Below, in pieces: positions 1 through 10,800 of a stretch of 64,000 nucleotides of DNA. Origin of the DNA: Anthonomus grandis grandis. Its lineage: Eukaryota; Arthropoda; Insecta; Coleoptera; Curculionidae. The translations under genes and the position numbers were made by a program. Where the stretch lies: positions 48,108,227 to 48,172,226 of the forward strand of contig NC_065546.1 in assembly GCF_022605725.1 (NCBI RefSeq), written 5' to 3'. The notes under the pieces were generated by a model that was not told where the DNA came from, made no database searches, and saw nothing but the letters and a program-made list of their open reading frames with translations. The first letter of the stretch is position 1; each line of letters begins with the position of its first letter.

Positions 1-35
1 AGCTCAGCAGCTTTTAAATACACCAGCTTTGGCAT
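1..35 (-). CDS. Possible first coding exon of an unidentified gene, cut by the window edge
   Basis: On the minus strand an ATG at 33-35 in a good context (GAAAATGCC) opens a frame reading MPKLVYLKAAE and stays open to the edge. Upstream (36 to about 330) is AT-rich sequence that could be a 5' UTR and promoter. I do not recognise the protein from eleven residues. The call rests only on the start context and plausible amino-acid composition, and it could be chance. Confidence 0.3.
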   Translation of the reverse strand, partial: MPKLVYLKAAE

Positions 36-527
36 TTTCACACACTTTCGTCCGATTTATTTCAGTAAACTATTATTTATTTTTCATCAATGTCCAGTTG
101 ACTGACCTCCAATTTACTTCCCCACACCTGAACACCAATGTACCCGTTCTTTAGGTGTGCATTAAAACACTTAATGCACAAAAATAGTCAACCGAATTAT
201 TAAACACAATCAAGGCTAATTTAAAGCTATACTGGAAATATTTACACTGTAATTGTTTACTGTTATTTATGTCGATTCAAAAATCGGGCCAATGTTCCGA
301 ACTGATGGCCTCCCAGTGGCGAGAGCTAGACTGATTGTTGGAGATTGTTGTTTTTACTCACAAGTTATGAGTTTAAACCAATAAAGCAATTGGCTTGTAC
401 TGGATTGTTGTAAGGATTCTTAAAAACGATATTCTAAGACGCAGGGAAAGAAATATGCAATAAAAAAGGCCAAGATGGAACGCTACATATATACCGGATG
501 TCCTGAGACCACATGTAAGAGGGATAT
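36..527. other. Non-coding flank, possible promoter of the left-edge gene
   Basis: There is no convincing reading frame. It holds several short ATTATTTATT tracts and no repeat that I can place. The open frame at 475-819 runs into transposon DNA and has no protein-like pattern. Confidence 0.3.
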
Positions 528-940
528 TGTAACGATATTGGCAACGCCATTCAGCTGTGCTTCGTTATTCCGGAACCATTACGGTGACACAAGCCGGCAC
601 ACCGCACGCATGGGCGAAGTTAGAGCCTCAAAAATGGGGGGGCTAAAGCCCCCATCCAGGGGCAGAGTTACACGAAGAGGTGAGGGGGTGGCCATCAAAG
701 AAAAGTCTGCCGCAGGCGCCGCCGGAGGTAACAAATTTTTTGGTGGGCACCTTCATTTTCACTTATACGCCGTTAAAATTATTAAAAAAAAGAATAGTCT
801 TAAACAGCTTCTATTCTAATTTGCTGTACTATATACATAATATCATGAATTTGTTTTACTTTTATTTTCATATTAGGTTTCATCCAAGGAACACGTTTCT
901 GAATTTTATTGCAATATCCATAATGTATGAACCATTCTGT

Positions 941-1567
941 ATACCGGGTGGTGCGTCGCCGAGCGGAACATAGGATAACCCATGTAAATTTTAAGGGGGT
1001 CAATTATTGGCTTCCCTGTACATTTTATAGAAAAAATTTAAGATAACTTTTTGAAGAGACCAATCTGGCAAACCCTCGTGCAAAGTTTCAAAAAATCAGT
1101 GACAGTCGATATTTGAAAACATGTATAAATTATTCAATCGACGAAAAAATAGATATAAATATTTAATATAACTTCATCGTTATATTAAATAAAAGTTTAG
1201 ATAAAAAAGTAATATTAACGTGTCTTACTTTGAATGTATGGTTGTGAGATTGATAAAACGAAAAAAAAAATTTCTTGTATTCGGCTGTACGTCAGATTTG
1301 ACAAAGCCTTATAACAAATTGTTTGCTGGTGGCTAGTGTCTGCACCTGAACCGAAAATTTGGTAATTTTGCAATTACATTTAATTGAATAGTTCAAGATT
1401 CGCTCATTAAAATTTTTTGATACTTTGCACGAGGGTTTGCCAGATTGGTGTTTTCAAAAAGTTATCTTACATTTTTTCTGTAAAATGTACAGGGAAGCCA
1501 ATAATTGACCCCCTTAAAATTTACATGGGATTTCCTATGTTCCGCTCGGCGACGCGCCACCCGGTAT
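941..1567. repeat. Foldback/MITE-like element with about 150-bp inverted arms
   Basis: The left arm (941 to about 1090) begins ATACCGGGTGG and contains GCGTCGCCGAGCGGAACATAG. The right arm (about 1420-1567) is its near-perfect inverse, ending CCACCCGGTAT. The arms also match through AAGGGGGTCAATTATTGGC and TTGCACGAGGGTTTGCCAG. The roughly 330-bp centre is AT-rich without a frame. It sits inside the hAT element, so it is either a later insertion or part of a composite. Confidence 0.7.
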
Positions 1568-1682
1568 GTATTGGAGTATATTGCATACACAGCAAAAGTC
1601 AAACGTCGCTAGTTTTTAAAAAAATTTTAAACTTTCAAGAAAAATTTCAAAGTTCAAAATAATATCATTTTAATATCTATTT

Positions 1683-1875
1683 GTCGGACTTAATTAATTT
1701 AGACAAAGTTAAATACGACGTTTCGGTTGGTAAGTATCTCCAACCATTATTATATATTAAAATGTTATATTAGGTGTAAACTAGCAGTTTACACTTGGTA
1801 ACGGTTGGAGATACTTACCAACCAAAACGTCGTGTTTAACTTTGTTTAAATTAATTAAGACAATGCAAATCCGAC
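1683..1875. repeat. Small foldback repeat (about 60-bp arms)
   Basis: The left arm (about 1683-1744) and right arm (about 1803-1875) are inverse copies, sharing GGTTGGAGATACTTACCAACC and AACGTCGT. The left arm read on minus ends in a hairpin followed by CGAAACGTC, like the hammerhead-type motifs elsewhere in this window. The place of CTGATGATG is taken by ATAATAATG, so any ribozyme core is lost. Confidence 0.5.
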
Positions 1876-2104
1876 AATTAGATATTACTTCTCCATTGTC
1901 TGCCACCTTCAAAACCAATATCATGTTAATAAAACGCAATAATTCTTCAGAAATAGTAAAAGCAAAATTTATTTAAAATGAAATCCAATAAAATTATCTT
2001 ATAACTACTCTAATAAAAGTTTTCGATTTCCTTTTTTTAAAAACTCTTTTCAAATTTCATCTGGCGACAATGACTTTGTTAGACCACTTTCAATACTAAG
2101 AGTG

Positions 2105-2650
2105 GTGAGTGCTAACGAACTAAATCGATCCTGACCCATCGCATCGTTGACCTAAACCAATTTTTAATTCTTCTCATTGTTGAGAAAGAGCGTTCGCAGG
2201 ACGCTAAAGAAATTGTCAAAACTAATGCTATTTGCATAAGGGTATATGCATTTGGAAAAGTCTCTTTTCTTAATACATCTTTAATATCAGAAATGGTAAT
2301 GTTGTGACTCTGGCTTTTATTTATGCAATTCCCAATAACGGTCATTTCAACTTTTAATAGCTCCTTATCGATTAAAAAGGTATCTCCATACAATTTAATG
2401 AATTCCAAACTACCATCAAAATCCATCTGCAAAAACTTGAAGACAGATTTAACTAATTTCTGACTTTCGGAAGAAAATCTTATTTTAGATGATTTATTAT
2501 ATTGTCGAGAGACCTATAATAAATTGAAATTAGCCAAAACTTTTGTGCCTCATTTTTTATCAAAGGTGAATTTAAGAACGTTTCTTCGTGTACTGCGGAA
2601 GTGGAAGTTTCAACCACATATTCTTTAAGTCTTATACTTTCTGTTTTTTT
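2105..2650 (-). pseudogene. hAT transposase C-terminal remnant
   Basis: The frame at 2112-2432 contains the hAT dimerisation motif: FPNAYTLMQIALVL, then SLASCERSFSTMRRIKNWFRSTM. Upstream, to about 2650, a second frame retains RLKEYVVETSTSAVHEET and a further stop-broken piece, so frameshifts separate the parts. Only the last third of a transposase remains and the catalytic N-terminal regions are absent. It cannot encode an active enzyme. Confidence 0.7.
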
Positions 2651-2950
2651 ACGTTTTGAACAATTTTTTTGGGGGGGCTAATTTGATTTTAAAGGGGGCT
2701 AAGCCCCCCCCTAACTCCGCCCATGACCGCACGACATCTCTAGAGACGCGTGGAAGGTTAGCGAATGTTCCGGAACCATGGTCTGCCCGTTATATAAGGA
2801 GACCGCGATGCCGGAAGTTTAGCTGAAGCCGATATATTGGCGCCATTTTTAAATCGACATAGATACTAAATAAATATTTCTAGAAATTCAATTCAAAACT
2901 AGTTAATTTTTGTTCGTATTAAACTGTTAAATAAACACCGTTACCAAGCA

Positions 2951-3494
2951 AATATTAAATTTTAATATATATGGTTAAAGTTCCCCTACGCTCTAAGGGG
3001 TCTAACTTTCTCTAAGCTGTCTAAAAGCTCAAAAATATAAACAAAAACTGTAGAATGTGAGAATGGAATCGCGCAAAGCGGGTACCATTTCTTCAACGAG
3101 TGCGTCAAAGTGGCACACGTGGCGATGCCGCGTGCACCAATTTGACGCATTGCAGTTAAAAGGTTAATTATAGTTTGTAAGTAATACGAGTATGTTAGTG
3201 ATGTAATAGATAGAATATTGTTCTTTAATTACATAAATTGTAAGATCAAATTAGTCGAGTATATATAGTAGAAAACATTACAGTATTCATACTCATTATA
3301 GACATTTTCTAAGAATTTTCAGAGGTATTTTTATAGGTATCTGGACAATTTTATTGATTGATACCTATTATATTCGTTACACCTATTTGTGGCCTACAAT
3401 ATACTAGATTTTAATACATTTTACGTCTCTTTAGGTTAAAATTTAGTATCAATTTTTACAAGTTCACAACCTTTTTTTCAGATCAATCACCGAA
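2951..3494 (+). promoter_or_regulatory. Upstream region of Xrcc2
   Basis: This is non-coding. A less AT-rich segment at about 3060-3150 (GCGCAAAGCGGG, CACACGTGGCGATGCCGCGTGCACC) may be the promoter, followed by AT-rich DNA to the acceptor at 3473-3481. This is inferred from position and composition only; no TATA box stands out. Confidence 0.3.
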
Positions 3495-4238
3495 ATGCCA
3501 AACAGAAAAATGGAATCTGGAGTACAGCTTTTCTCAAGAGTAAAAAGCGAAAATTCTCAATCTTTAAATGGCATCTGCCCCCATCTTTTTCCAGAAGGCG
3601 GTCCTTATAACAATCAAGTCATAGAGTACATATTTCCGTTCGAAAGTGATTACACAGATTTCCTGATAGATTTTATCGTTAAAGTGATTTTACCTTCATG
3701 GCTAAGTCCGGAATTCAAGGAAAATCACGTTATATTTTTACATACTGATATGCAAATAAACTTGTTTACAGTGATTAGGATCCTGGAAAAGAATCTGGAT
3801 CGTTATTGCAAACTAACGTCAAACGATAAGAAAAAAATTATCGATGAATCGTTAAGAAGATTTATAGTTTTAAACTGTTTTACGGCTGAGCAAATGGAAA
3901 TTACCTTTTTTAATTTGGAAAGGATAATAAACAACTGTCAAAATCCAGGATTAGTGGTTCTCGATAACTGTTTATCTCAATATTGGACATATAAATTTGC
4001 AAATTTCATGCTTAGTTTCGACGAACACTGTATTAAAATTATAGGAATGCTATATGACAAAATAAAGGATTTAAATGTGGTACTTCTGTATGGGAGACCT
4101 TGTACAAGTAATAACTTAAAAAGAGGAAAGGAAGTGGGTTATTCAATTAATGTTATTAAAAAAGATGATATAATGGTAGCTAAAATAAAAAATTTTGAAA
4201 AAAATCAATCGTTTGAAGTTAATTTAGTCGCCGATTAA
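3495..4238 (+). CDS. Xrcc2: XRCC2-like RAD51 paralogue (DNA repair)
   Basis: Predicted 247-aa RAD51-paralogue of homologous recombination, nuclear. XRCC2 acts with RAD51 paralogues (BCDX2 complex in vertebrates) to support RAD51 filaments. The match to XRCC2 is visible along its length: MESGVQLFSR near the start, VIEY before the Walker A site, FLHTDMQINLFTVIRILE, the Walker B region GLVVLDNCLSQYW (152-164) and a short C-terminus. The Walker A position (residues 47-56, FPFESDYTDF) has lost the glycines and the catalytic lysine (Tyr53 instead). The frame is uninterrupted. A TTTTTTCAG acceptor lies 13 bases before the ATG, suggesting an upstream non-coding exon. It is convergent with cytochrome b5. 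Met6 is an alternative start. Confidence 0.85.
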   Translation: MPNRKMESGVQLFSRVKSENSQSLNGICPHLFPEGGPYNNQVIEYIFPFESDYTDFLIDFIVKVILPSWLSPEFKENHVIFLHTDMQINLFTVIRILEKNLDRYCKLTSNDKKKIIDESLRRFIVLNCFTAEQMEITFFNLERIINNCQNPGLVVLDNCLSQYWTYKFANFMLSFDEHCIKIIGMLYDKIKDLNVVLLYGRPCTSNNLKRGKEVGYSINVIKKDDIMVAKIKNFEKNQSFEVNLVAD

Positions 4239-4724
4239 GGATTTATTTATGATCATAACAGTTTTTTTTAATAGAAGAATTTGGTGCGTAATAAGCGTTT
4301 TATTTCATTTAGTCCCCCCTCATTTTGAGGCAAATAATAAACCATAATTAATTAAACACATAACACTTGTATTTTGTCACTTTGTGTATAAAGCCCATAG
4401 AGCATACAACAAAAAATATCCAGAAATTGTGTACAGCTTTATATTAGAACAATTTTAATTAGTCTACAGCATTAGATGCTGATCATCGAAACCATTAATA
4501 AAATGCATATAGATGCAACTATTATATACTTCTATAAGCTATAACATTACAAAAAATATTACCTAAATAAGACAAGTATGCTTATTAAATATACTTTAAA
4601 AAATAGACACTTCTGACAAACCTCCTTTTTTTTTAAGTTATTTTTTAGTAGTTAAATACCCTTAAATGCGACTTTAAATGTTTGATTTTAGACAGGATCT
4701 AATAATTTTAGTTTATTTCCTAAT
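4239..4724. other. Shared 3' region of the convergent Xrcc2 and Cyt-b5 genes
   Basis: The two stop codons face each other across 486 bp. AATAAACC at about 4335 could serve Xrcc2. AATAAA-type signals on minus (4243 region, 4298 region and 4712-4717) could serve Cyt-b5. No other gene is visible. Confidence 0.5.
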
Positions 4725-4803
4725 TTATGACATGAAATATAGGCGGTAGATTACTGTGGCTACAAATCCAAAAGCGATTGGAACTATCCATGACTTCCAT
4801 GAA
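4725..4803 (-). CDS. Cyt-b5: Cyt-b5 terminal exon: membrane anchor
   Basis: After completing a Val codon with the previous exon, this exon reads SWKSW, then WIVPIAFGFVATVIYRLYF, then MS and stop. A Trp-bounded hydrophobic helix followed by an Arg is typical of the C-terminal ER anchor of cytochrome b5. The acceptor TTTTCAG lies at 4804-4810. It is too short to appear as an open frame of its own. Confidence 0.9.
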
Positions 4804-7800
4804 CTGAAAAAGAAAAAAAATAATCAGTATATAATTCAAAATTTAGAAAAATATGTTATAAGCTTCTTTTAAATACCAATCACTATTAAGGTTTACGGCA
4901 AATATGGCTCCCCTTATTGTTTAACTATGAAAATTCCCAGTCTATAATTTACAATTTGTCATTGTTTTGACACTCCTTAATCTTGAATATTTAAATATAT
5001 TTTAGGCTAGTCTAATAAAAATCATATATTACATACTCTTCCTTTTTTTCCCTTTTATACCTTATATATACCTACAGTGGTGGCCAAAAGTATGGAAACT
5101 TTAAATTTTTTCAAAAAATGCAGAAAATATCGCAATGCGAAAACTCTCAAAAATATAAATAATCAGCAAATAAAGAAATTCCAATGGAGGTAAAGCAAAA
5201 TAATGTTGTTTATTAGTTTTGATAAAAGAGGAGTTATTTCTCTGCGGCCAAATGTATGGAAACCTTTAATAAAATCATAATAATTGTTTACTACAAGCTG
5301 TTTAACGGTACGATTTTGTTTGAGTGAAGACAGGCATCATGCCTAAGTGTAAATACTTATTAGTTATTTAAAAAGTAAAATAGTTGAACTATACCAGAAG
5401 GGTTATAAACAAATTGAAATAAGTAAAAATTTAAACATTTTAAAAGGCACTGTTTCAAAAATAATTAAAAAATTTGAAGAGAGAGGAAATGTCTTGGTAG
5501 CCCACAAGCAAGGAAGATCAAGAAAGTTGTCCAAAAGGGCTATGAAGGTAATGAAAAGAATATCGATGAACGACCCAAAGAAAACTTCTATAGATATTTC
5601 TGGAGAAATGAGTGAAATGGGGATTTCTGTATCTGAGAAGAAGGCTAAATGAAGTGGGGCTTTTTGGAATAGTTGCTGTAAAGAAACCACTAATATCAAA
5701 GAAAAATAGAAAGGATCGCTTGAAATTTGCATGAGACCATCTTACCTGGTCTCACCAAAATTGGAATACTGTATTGTTTAATGACGAAAGTAAGTTTCAA
5801 TTATTTGGGAGTGACGGGAGACTTTATGTCCGGCGACCAAAAGGTACGAGGTGACCAAATGCCTACGGTAAAACATGGTGGTGGAAGTGTAATGGTGTGG
5901 GGTTGTTTCTCCCGATCAGGTGTTGGCCCCCTGGTTAAAATTGATGTAATAACGAACCGTTTTCTACACTAAGACATATTGGAGAACAACATGTTGCCTT
6001 ATGCTGAGGAGAAAATGCCATTGAGATGGTTGTTACAGCAAAACAACGACCCTAAACACAAGTCCCAATTTGTGAAAAACTGGTTAAATGATTTTTTTGC
6101 TTTAATGGATTGGCCTTCAGTCCCCAGATCTGAATCCCATAGAGAATTTATGGGATCATTTGGACAGGAAGATTCGAAACCATTCGATTTCAAACAAGGC
6201 TCAACTGTGGGAAATACTGCAAACAGGGGGGGTGCCATTTCCAGTGAAGACTGTGCAAGACTTGTCGATTCTATGCCACGAAGATGTAGAGAAGTAATAA
6301 ATTTGAAGGGATATGCCACAAAATATTAGCAGATTTTGATTTAGATGTAATTTATATAAATAACTTTCTTCAGTTTCCAAACTTTTGGCCAAGAAAATAT
6401 TAATTTAATTTCATTTTCTTTTTATAATACGTTTAATTTCAAATGAATATGTTAAGTTAGGCGATATATATACTTTATCACAATATGAGTAACTTTATTA
6501 TAGTTCCTGGTTTCTTAAAAAAAATACAAATTAAAAAAGTTTCCATACTTTTGGCCACCACTGTATATATACCTTTTATAGCTACTTCAGGCTTATCCAT
6601 ATTTAATAAAAACTAAGAATCTGTACTTCATATGATATTGCTGAAAGTATTCTAAATTTTAATAAAATAAAATAATTATGATGCTATAATCCTTTAAAAA
6701 TTATTTATTACCAGTTAAGGTTATTGCTTATTAATTAATTTTTTAATAGGTATACCCAATTTTTTACTACTTTAATTTTTTATAGGTATACCTAGAGATT
6801 TATTTGCAAAAATCTTTGCTTGCTAAAAGAAATCTGTTATCTGTTGTGTATTAATTCACAGTTGCATATGCTGAATATAAATCGTTAGTTAAAGAGAACT
6901 CACCATAACACACAAGCAAAGGGTTATAGCTATTCAATTTCCTAGTTAAAAAAAAAATAAAATCCCAAATGGTAAGTGAATCAGAAATATTTAAAAATAA
7001 GGCAATTCAGAGTAATTAGAAGAGAAAATAATATATGATATACCTTTTTTAAACATTGAATATAAACATACTAAAATATCCAATCAATGCTAATTATACA
7101 TTAGGGTGGGTCGAAAAAACTTTTTTGTTAATTGTAAAAAGCGCTATAGCAAAAAGGGTGCGTTTTTTTCTAAAAGAAATAATAAACAAAAAATTTACGA
7201 CAAAAAAAAATCCAGCCGGGCCCAGGGGCACTTCAAGGGGCTTTTTTTTAAATATTATTTTTTTAAAGGGCGTTACCGAAAAATACATTTGATTTAACCT
7301 CCTTATAACCCAAAAAAAATAATTTTTAGCCGGGCCCATGACCAATTTTCTAAGCTGAGAATATCGGTCCGCCCTCTTATATGATCTGCTTATTATTTTA
7401 AGGTCGTTGAGCTACACGCAGTCTCTATTGTAGGCCTCTATTTTGATGGGCGAATAAACGCTTTCTATGGTGAATAACAAAAAAATAATTCAACAAGAAG
7501 AACACATTTCAATTATAAAAGAACCTGGTAATATATATTTCAAACATATATCTACAAAGGAGCTTCTACTACAGTAAATATTAAAAATGAACTTTTAAAA
7601 TGTTTAGAGAATTATCAGACGGATATAAGTTTTTTGTCTGTAATCGGTTGCGTTGGAACGAATGTAAATACAGGATGGAAGGGAGGCATTATTCGTCTTA
7701 TGGAAACTCATATCGGAAGACCCCTTCAGTGGAGTATGTCTTCTCCATACCAATGAAATGCCTTTACGTCATCTTCTTCAAAATTTAGATGGCGAGACCA

Positions 7801-10800
7801 AGGGACCTTACAGTTTTTCAGGGCCAGTGGGTTTGCTACTAAAAGACTGCCAACAAATGCCATTAAAGAAATTTAAAATTATAGACACAGAGCTTCCAGA
7901 TATTCTAAGCACTGACCAACAATATTTGTATAATATTTGTTTTGCTATTAAAAATGGACACTGTCCGGAAAGTCTGGCAAATAAAGATTCTGGAAAGTTG
8001 TCCCATGCTCGCTGGCTTACTACAGCCAACAGGATACTGTGTTTATATGTAGCCACCGAAAACCCCCTATCAAACCTAGTTATTTTATCAGAATTTATTA
8101 TGAAAATATATGCCCCTGTTTGGTTTGATATTAAGACACAACCACTGATCTACAACGGAGCACGACATTTGTGGAAAGCCATTACTCTTTCCAGAACTTT
8201 TCCACCTAAAGTTACTAAAATAGTCGACAAAGTCTTTGCCGCCAATGCCTATTTTGCCCATTCTGAAAATTTGCTCTTAGCAATGTTAACAGACCCAAGG
8301 CCTCATATAAAGACATTGGCTGTGAGAAGAATAAAAAAATGCAGAATGCATCCCAGCAATGAAGTGAGAGTCTTTAGGGTACCTTCGATCAAGTTAGCCG
8401 CTGAGGATTACATTGATTTAATAGACTGGCAAAAAACAGTAATTTCTGAACCACCCTTAACAGTTGCTCTTAAAAATGAAGATTTGGATAATTTATTAAA
8501 AGTTACATTTGTGCCAAACTTTGAGAAATTTCCATGTCACACTCAGGCAGTAGAACGCTGCGTCAAACTGGTTACTGAGGCCTCCACTAAAGTATGTGGC
8601 GATGAGTCCAGAGACGGCTACGTTCGAATGAAATTAGAAGGTCGACAAATGTTACCAATTTTTGATAACAAGTCGCAATATTTTGAAAAACGTAACGTGA
8701 CTTAAGTAAGGTTAGAAATATATGGTTGGGAGGGTCCCCAATTGGAAGGAACTCCAGGCCGGTGCAGATACCTCCGCGTGGTGGGTTCTGGGTTGATTAG
8801 TATGGTTTTATATTTAAAATTATACTAATCAAGCAAAAGGCTGCACGTGCACAATCATACAAATATATTGATTTATGGTATATATTTGATTTTTTAAAAA
8901 ATGTCTTCGTTCATGGGGTGGGTTAAAATGCTTACTATTATCTTTGAATTTTTTCTGGGAATATAACAGATTAATTAAAAAAGATTTTAAGGTAGCGCCC
9001 CTAATTTTTTTGACAAAAAAATTTTGACCCCTAAAATAGCCCCTGGGCCCGGTTAATTTTTTTTTTTTAATTCAAAAAATTTCCCTGCCTGTATGATCAC
9101 CATGGACACCTTTTCCAAACTAGCGTCTTTTATTTTTTGCGACTTTTAAAAAATCGGCTTTTTTCGGCCCACCCTATTATACATGGCCATTAATATTAGA
9201 TTGATTGATGCTCAATGAATGGGTTTAAAAGTAATTCAGATTATTAAATTAAATTTTCTATATCACTATTATAATGGAAAATTTATATTCATGTGAAACT
9301 AAAAGCCTTCTACATGCAGTCAAAATGTGAAGTTGATATTCATTCTCAGCAGACTATAAAGATTTAATAATAATATAACTGACAAATTCAACTCAATTCA
9401 AAAAGTAATCAAATACTTTTACAAAGTATTCAAATACTTTGTAAAATTTTAAAATTACTAAATGAATTTAACTGAAAACTAGTAAAAATATATATGTTGG
9501 AAGTGCACCTACGACACTTATTAGCGTAAAAATTATCACCTATTAAAATGTCTTTTGCAAGTCAAATTTCTGACCCCCTCCAAAAAAATAAATCAACATA
9601 AAATTGAACCATTATTTGTCAATAAAACATGTTTGCCTCTGCAAACTTTGAAACATAAAATTGGAATTAAATATGTCCAAAAACACCCTTAGCAAAGGTA
9701 TTAACCCAGACAAACTAAATCAGTAGATAAAATATCACCAAACTAATATATTCACCAAAGCACACATCATTGAAACATATTTTTCTACTTTCCAGTTATA
9801 TTTATTTCAAAATATAGTTGACCTCATGAATTAAAAAAACCAAACTTCACACTTCAACTGCTAGTTTATCAGTACATGTATGGTGGTTATAGAGCTTACA
9901 CATCAGATGATCCTGAAGATTCTTTCCATTCAGGATCGCTTTTCTTTGGTAAGTCGGGTTTACGCTCTGAGTCCACCAACGTTCCAATTTTGTATTGCTC
10001 CATCATAGCCCTAGCATCGCTGGAGTGGCCAACATCTTCAAACGCTTCAGTAGCTTCTTGGCCAGCTTGTTCAATAAGGACTTCCTCGCCACCAGGATGC
10101 TTTAGTAAAGAAATACAGCAATTATTATTACAGGCTACAAAATTATTAAAATTAGTTCGAATTGAAAGGACCTTTTTAATATTTAACGTAATTTAACTTA
10201 ATCGATTCCTCCATGCAGCATTTGTGATTCTCTGCTCAACAGCAAATTAATCAAGCGGGAAATAGTAAAATTTATAATTTAGTACTGATTGAAAAAGATT
10301 AATCCTAATTAAAAAAAAAAAGAATCAGTAAAAATAGAAATCTTTATTAATTACATAATATAAATTTTTTTAAAAATTTTAATTTCTCAACAATAATGTA
10401 CTAATTAAATGACTTATATTAAATTATGAGTTATTTTTAGCAGTCGTTGATAATGTTAATATCTTAGCCGTGTGTTACTATGGCGACGGATCGTTTTAAT
10501 AATTATATTTCTAAGTATACGACGAGGTGCAACTAGGTACTTAGGAGGTATTATCTGTCCAGCTTATTTATCTTTCACGAAAAATGCAATGAAAAGCAAA
10601 TTAAACCACAAAAACCCGTAATAACCCAAATTATGCAAAGGAAGCCTGAGTACCTGCATTTAGTTTTAACTTAATTTAAATGTCACGGCTGTAATAATTT
10701 TTCTACAAAACCAATCTGATCATATTGAAATAACCAAGATTTAGAAGAGTTATTTAGTATTAAGTAGAACTCAATTTATAGTCTCATTATAAGGTAATCA

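Larger units (their letters stand above)
609..2725 (-). mobile_element. hAT-superfamily DNA transposon, degenerate
   Basis: The element is bounded by an exact 8-bp target-site duplication ACCGCACG (601-608 and 2726-2733), the hAT signature. Its terminal inverted repeats read CATGGGCGAAGTTAG on the left and, reverse-complemented, CATGGGCGGAGTTAG on the right. Subterminal G-runs and GGGGGCTAAGCCCCC palindromes lie at both ends, as in many zinc-finger (ZMYM/ZBED type) hAT elements. Inside are a C-terminal transposase remnant on minus and two unrelated foldback repeats, so the element has been both inserted into and deleted. Confidence 0.75.
528..2950 (+). repeat. Probable solo LTR, split by a hAT element
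   Basis: Outside the hAT insertion (609-2725 plus its 8-bp duplication) the flanks join into roughly 300 bp with LTR hallmarks: start TGTAACG at 528-534, a TATA box (TTATATAAGG) near 2792, an AATAAA-type signal near 2869, and an end near CGTTACCA (2939-2946). The U3/R part resembles 49770-49905: both have GGAA.CATGGT, TATA.AAGGAG.CGC, GTTTAG, then TAAATAAATATTTCT. No clean 5-bp target duplication was found, so the outer edges are uncertain by several bases. Confidence 0.4.

Noticed and set aside
475..819. 114-codon open frame spanning the LTR and hAT end.
   Set aside because: It crosses the hAT target duplication and has no protein pattern; a chance frame.
5403..5732. 109-codon minus-strand frame.
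   Set aside because: A shadow of the Tc1 transposase reading frame on the opposite strand.
7094..7345. Overlapping short frames on both strands in the left subterminal region of the 7102-9176 element.
   Set aside because: A low-complexity A/T and GGGCCC-rich inverted repeat; open in several frames by composition only.
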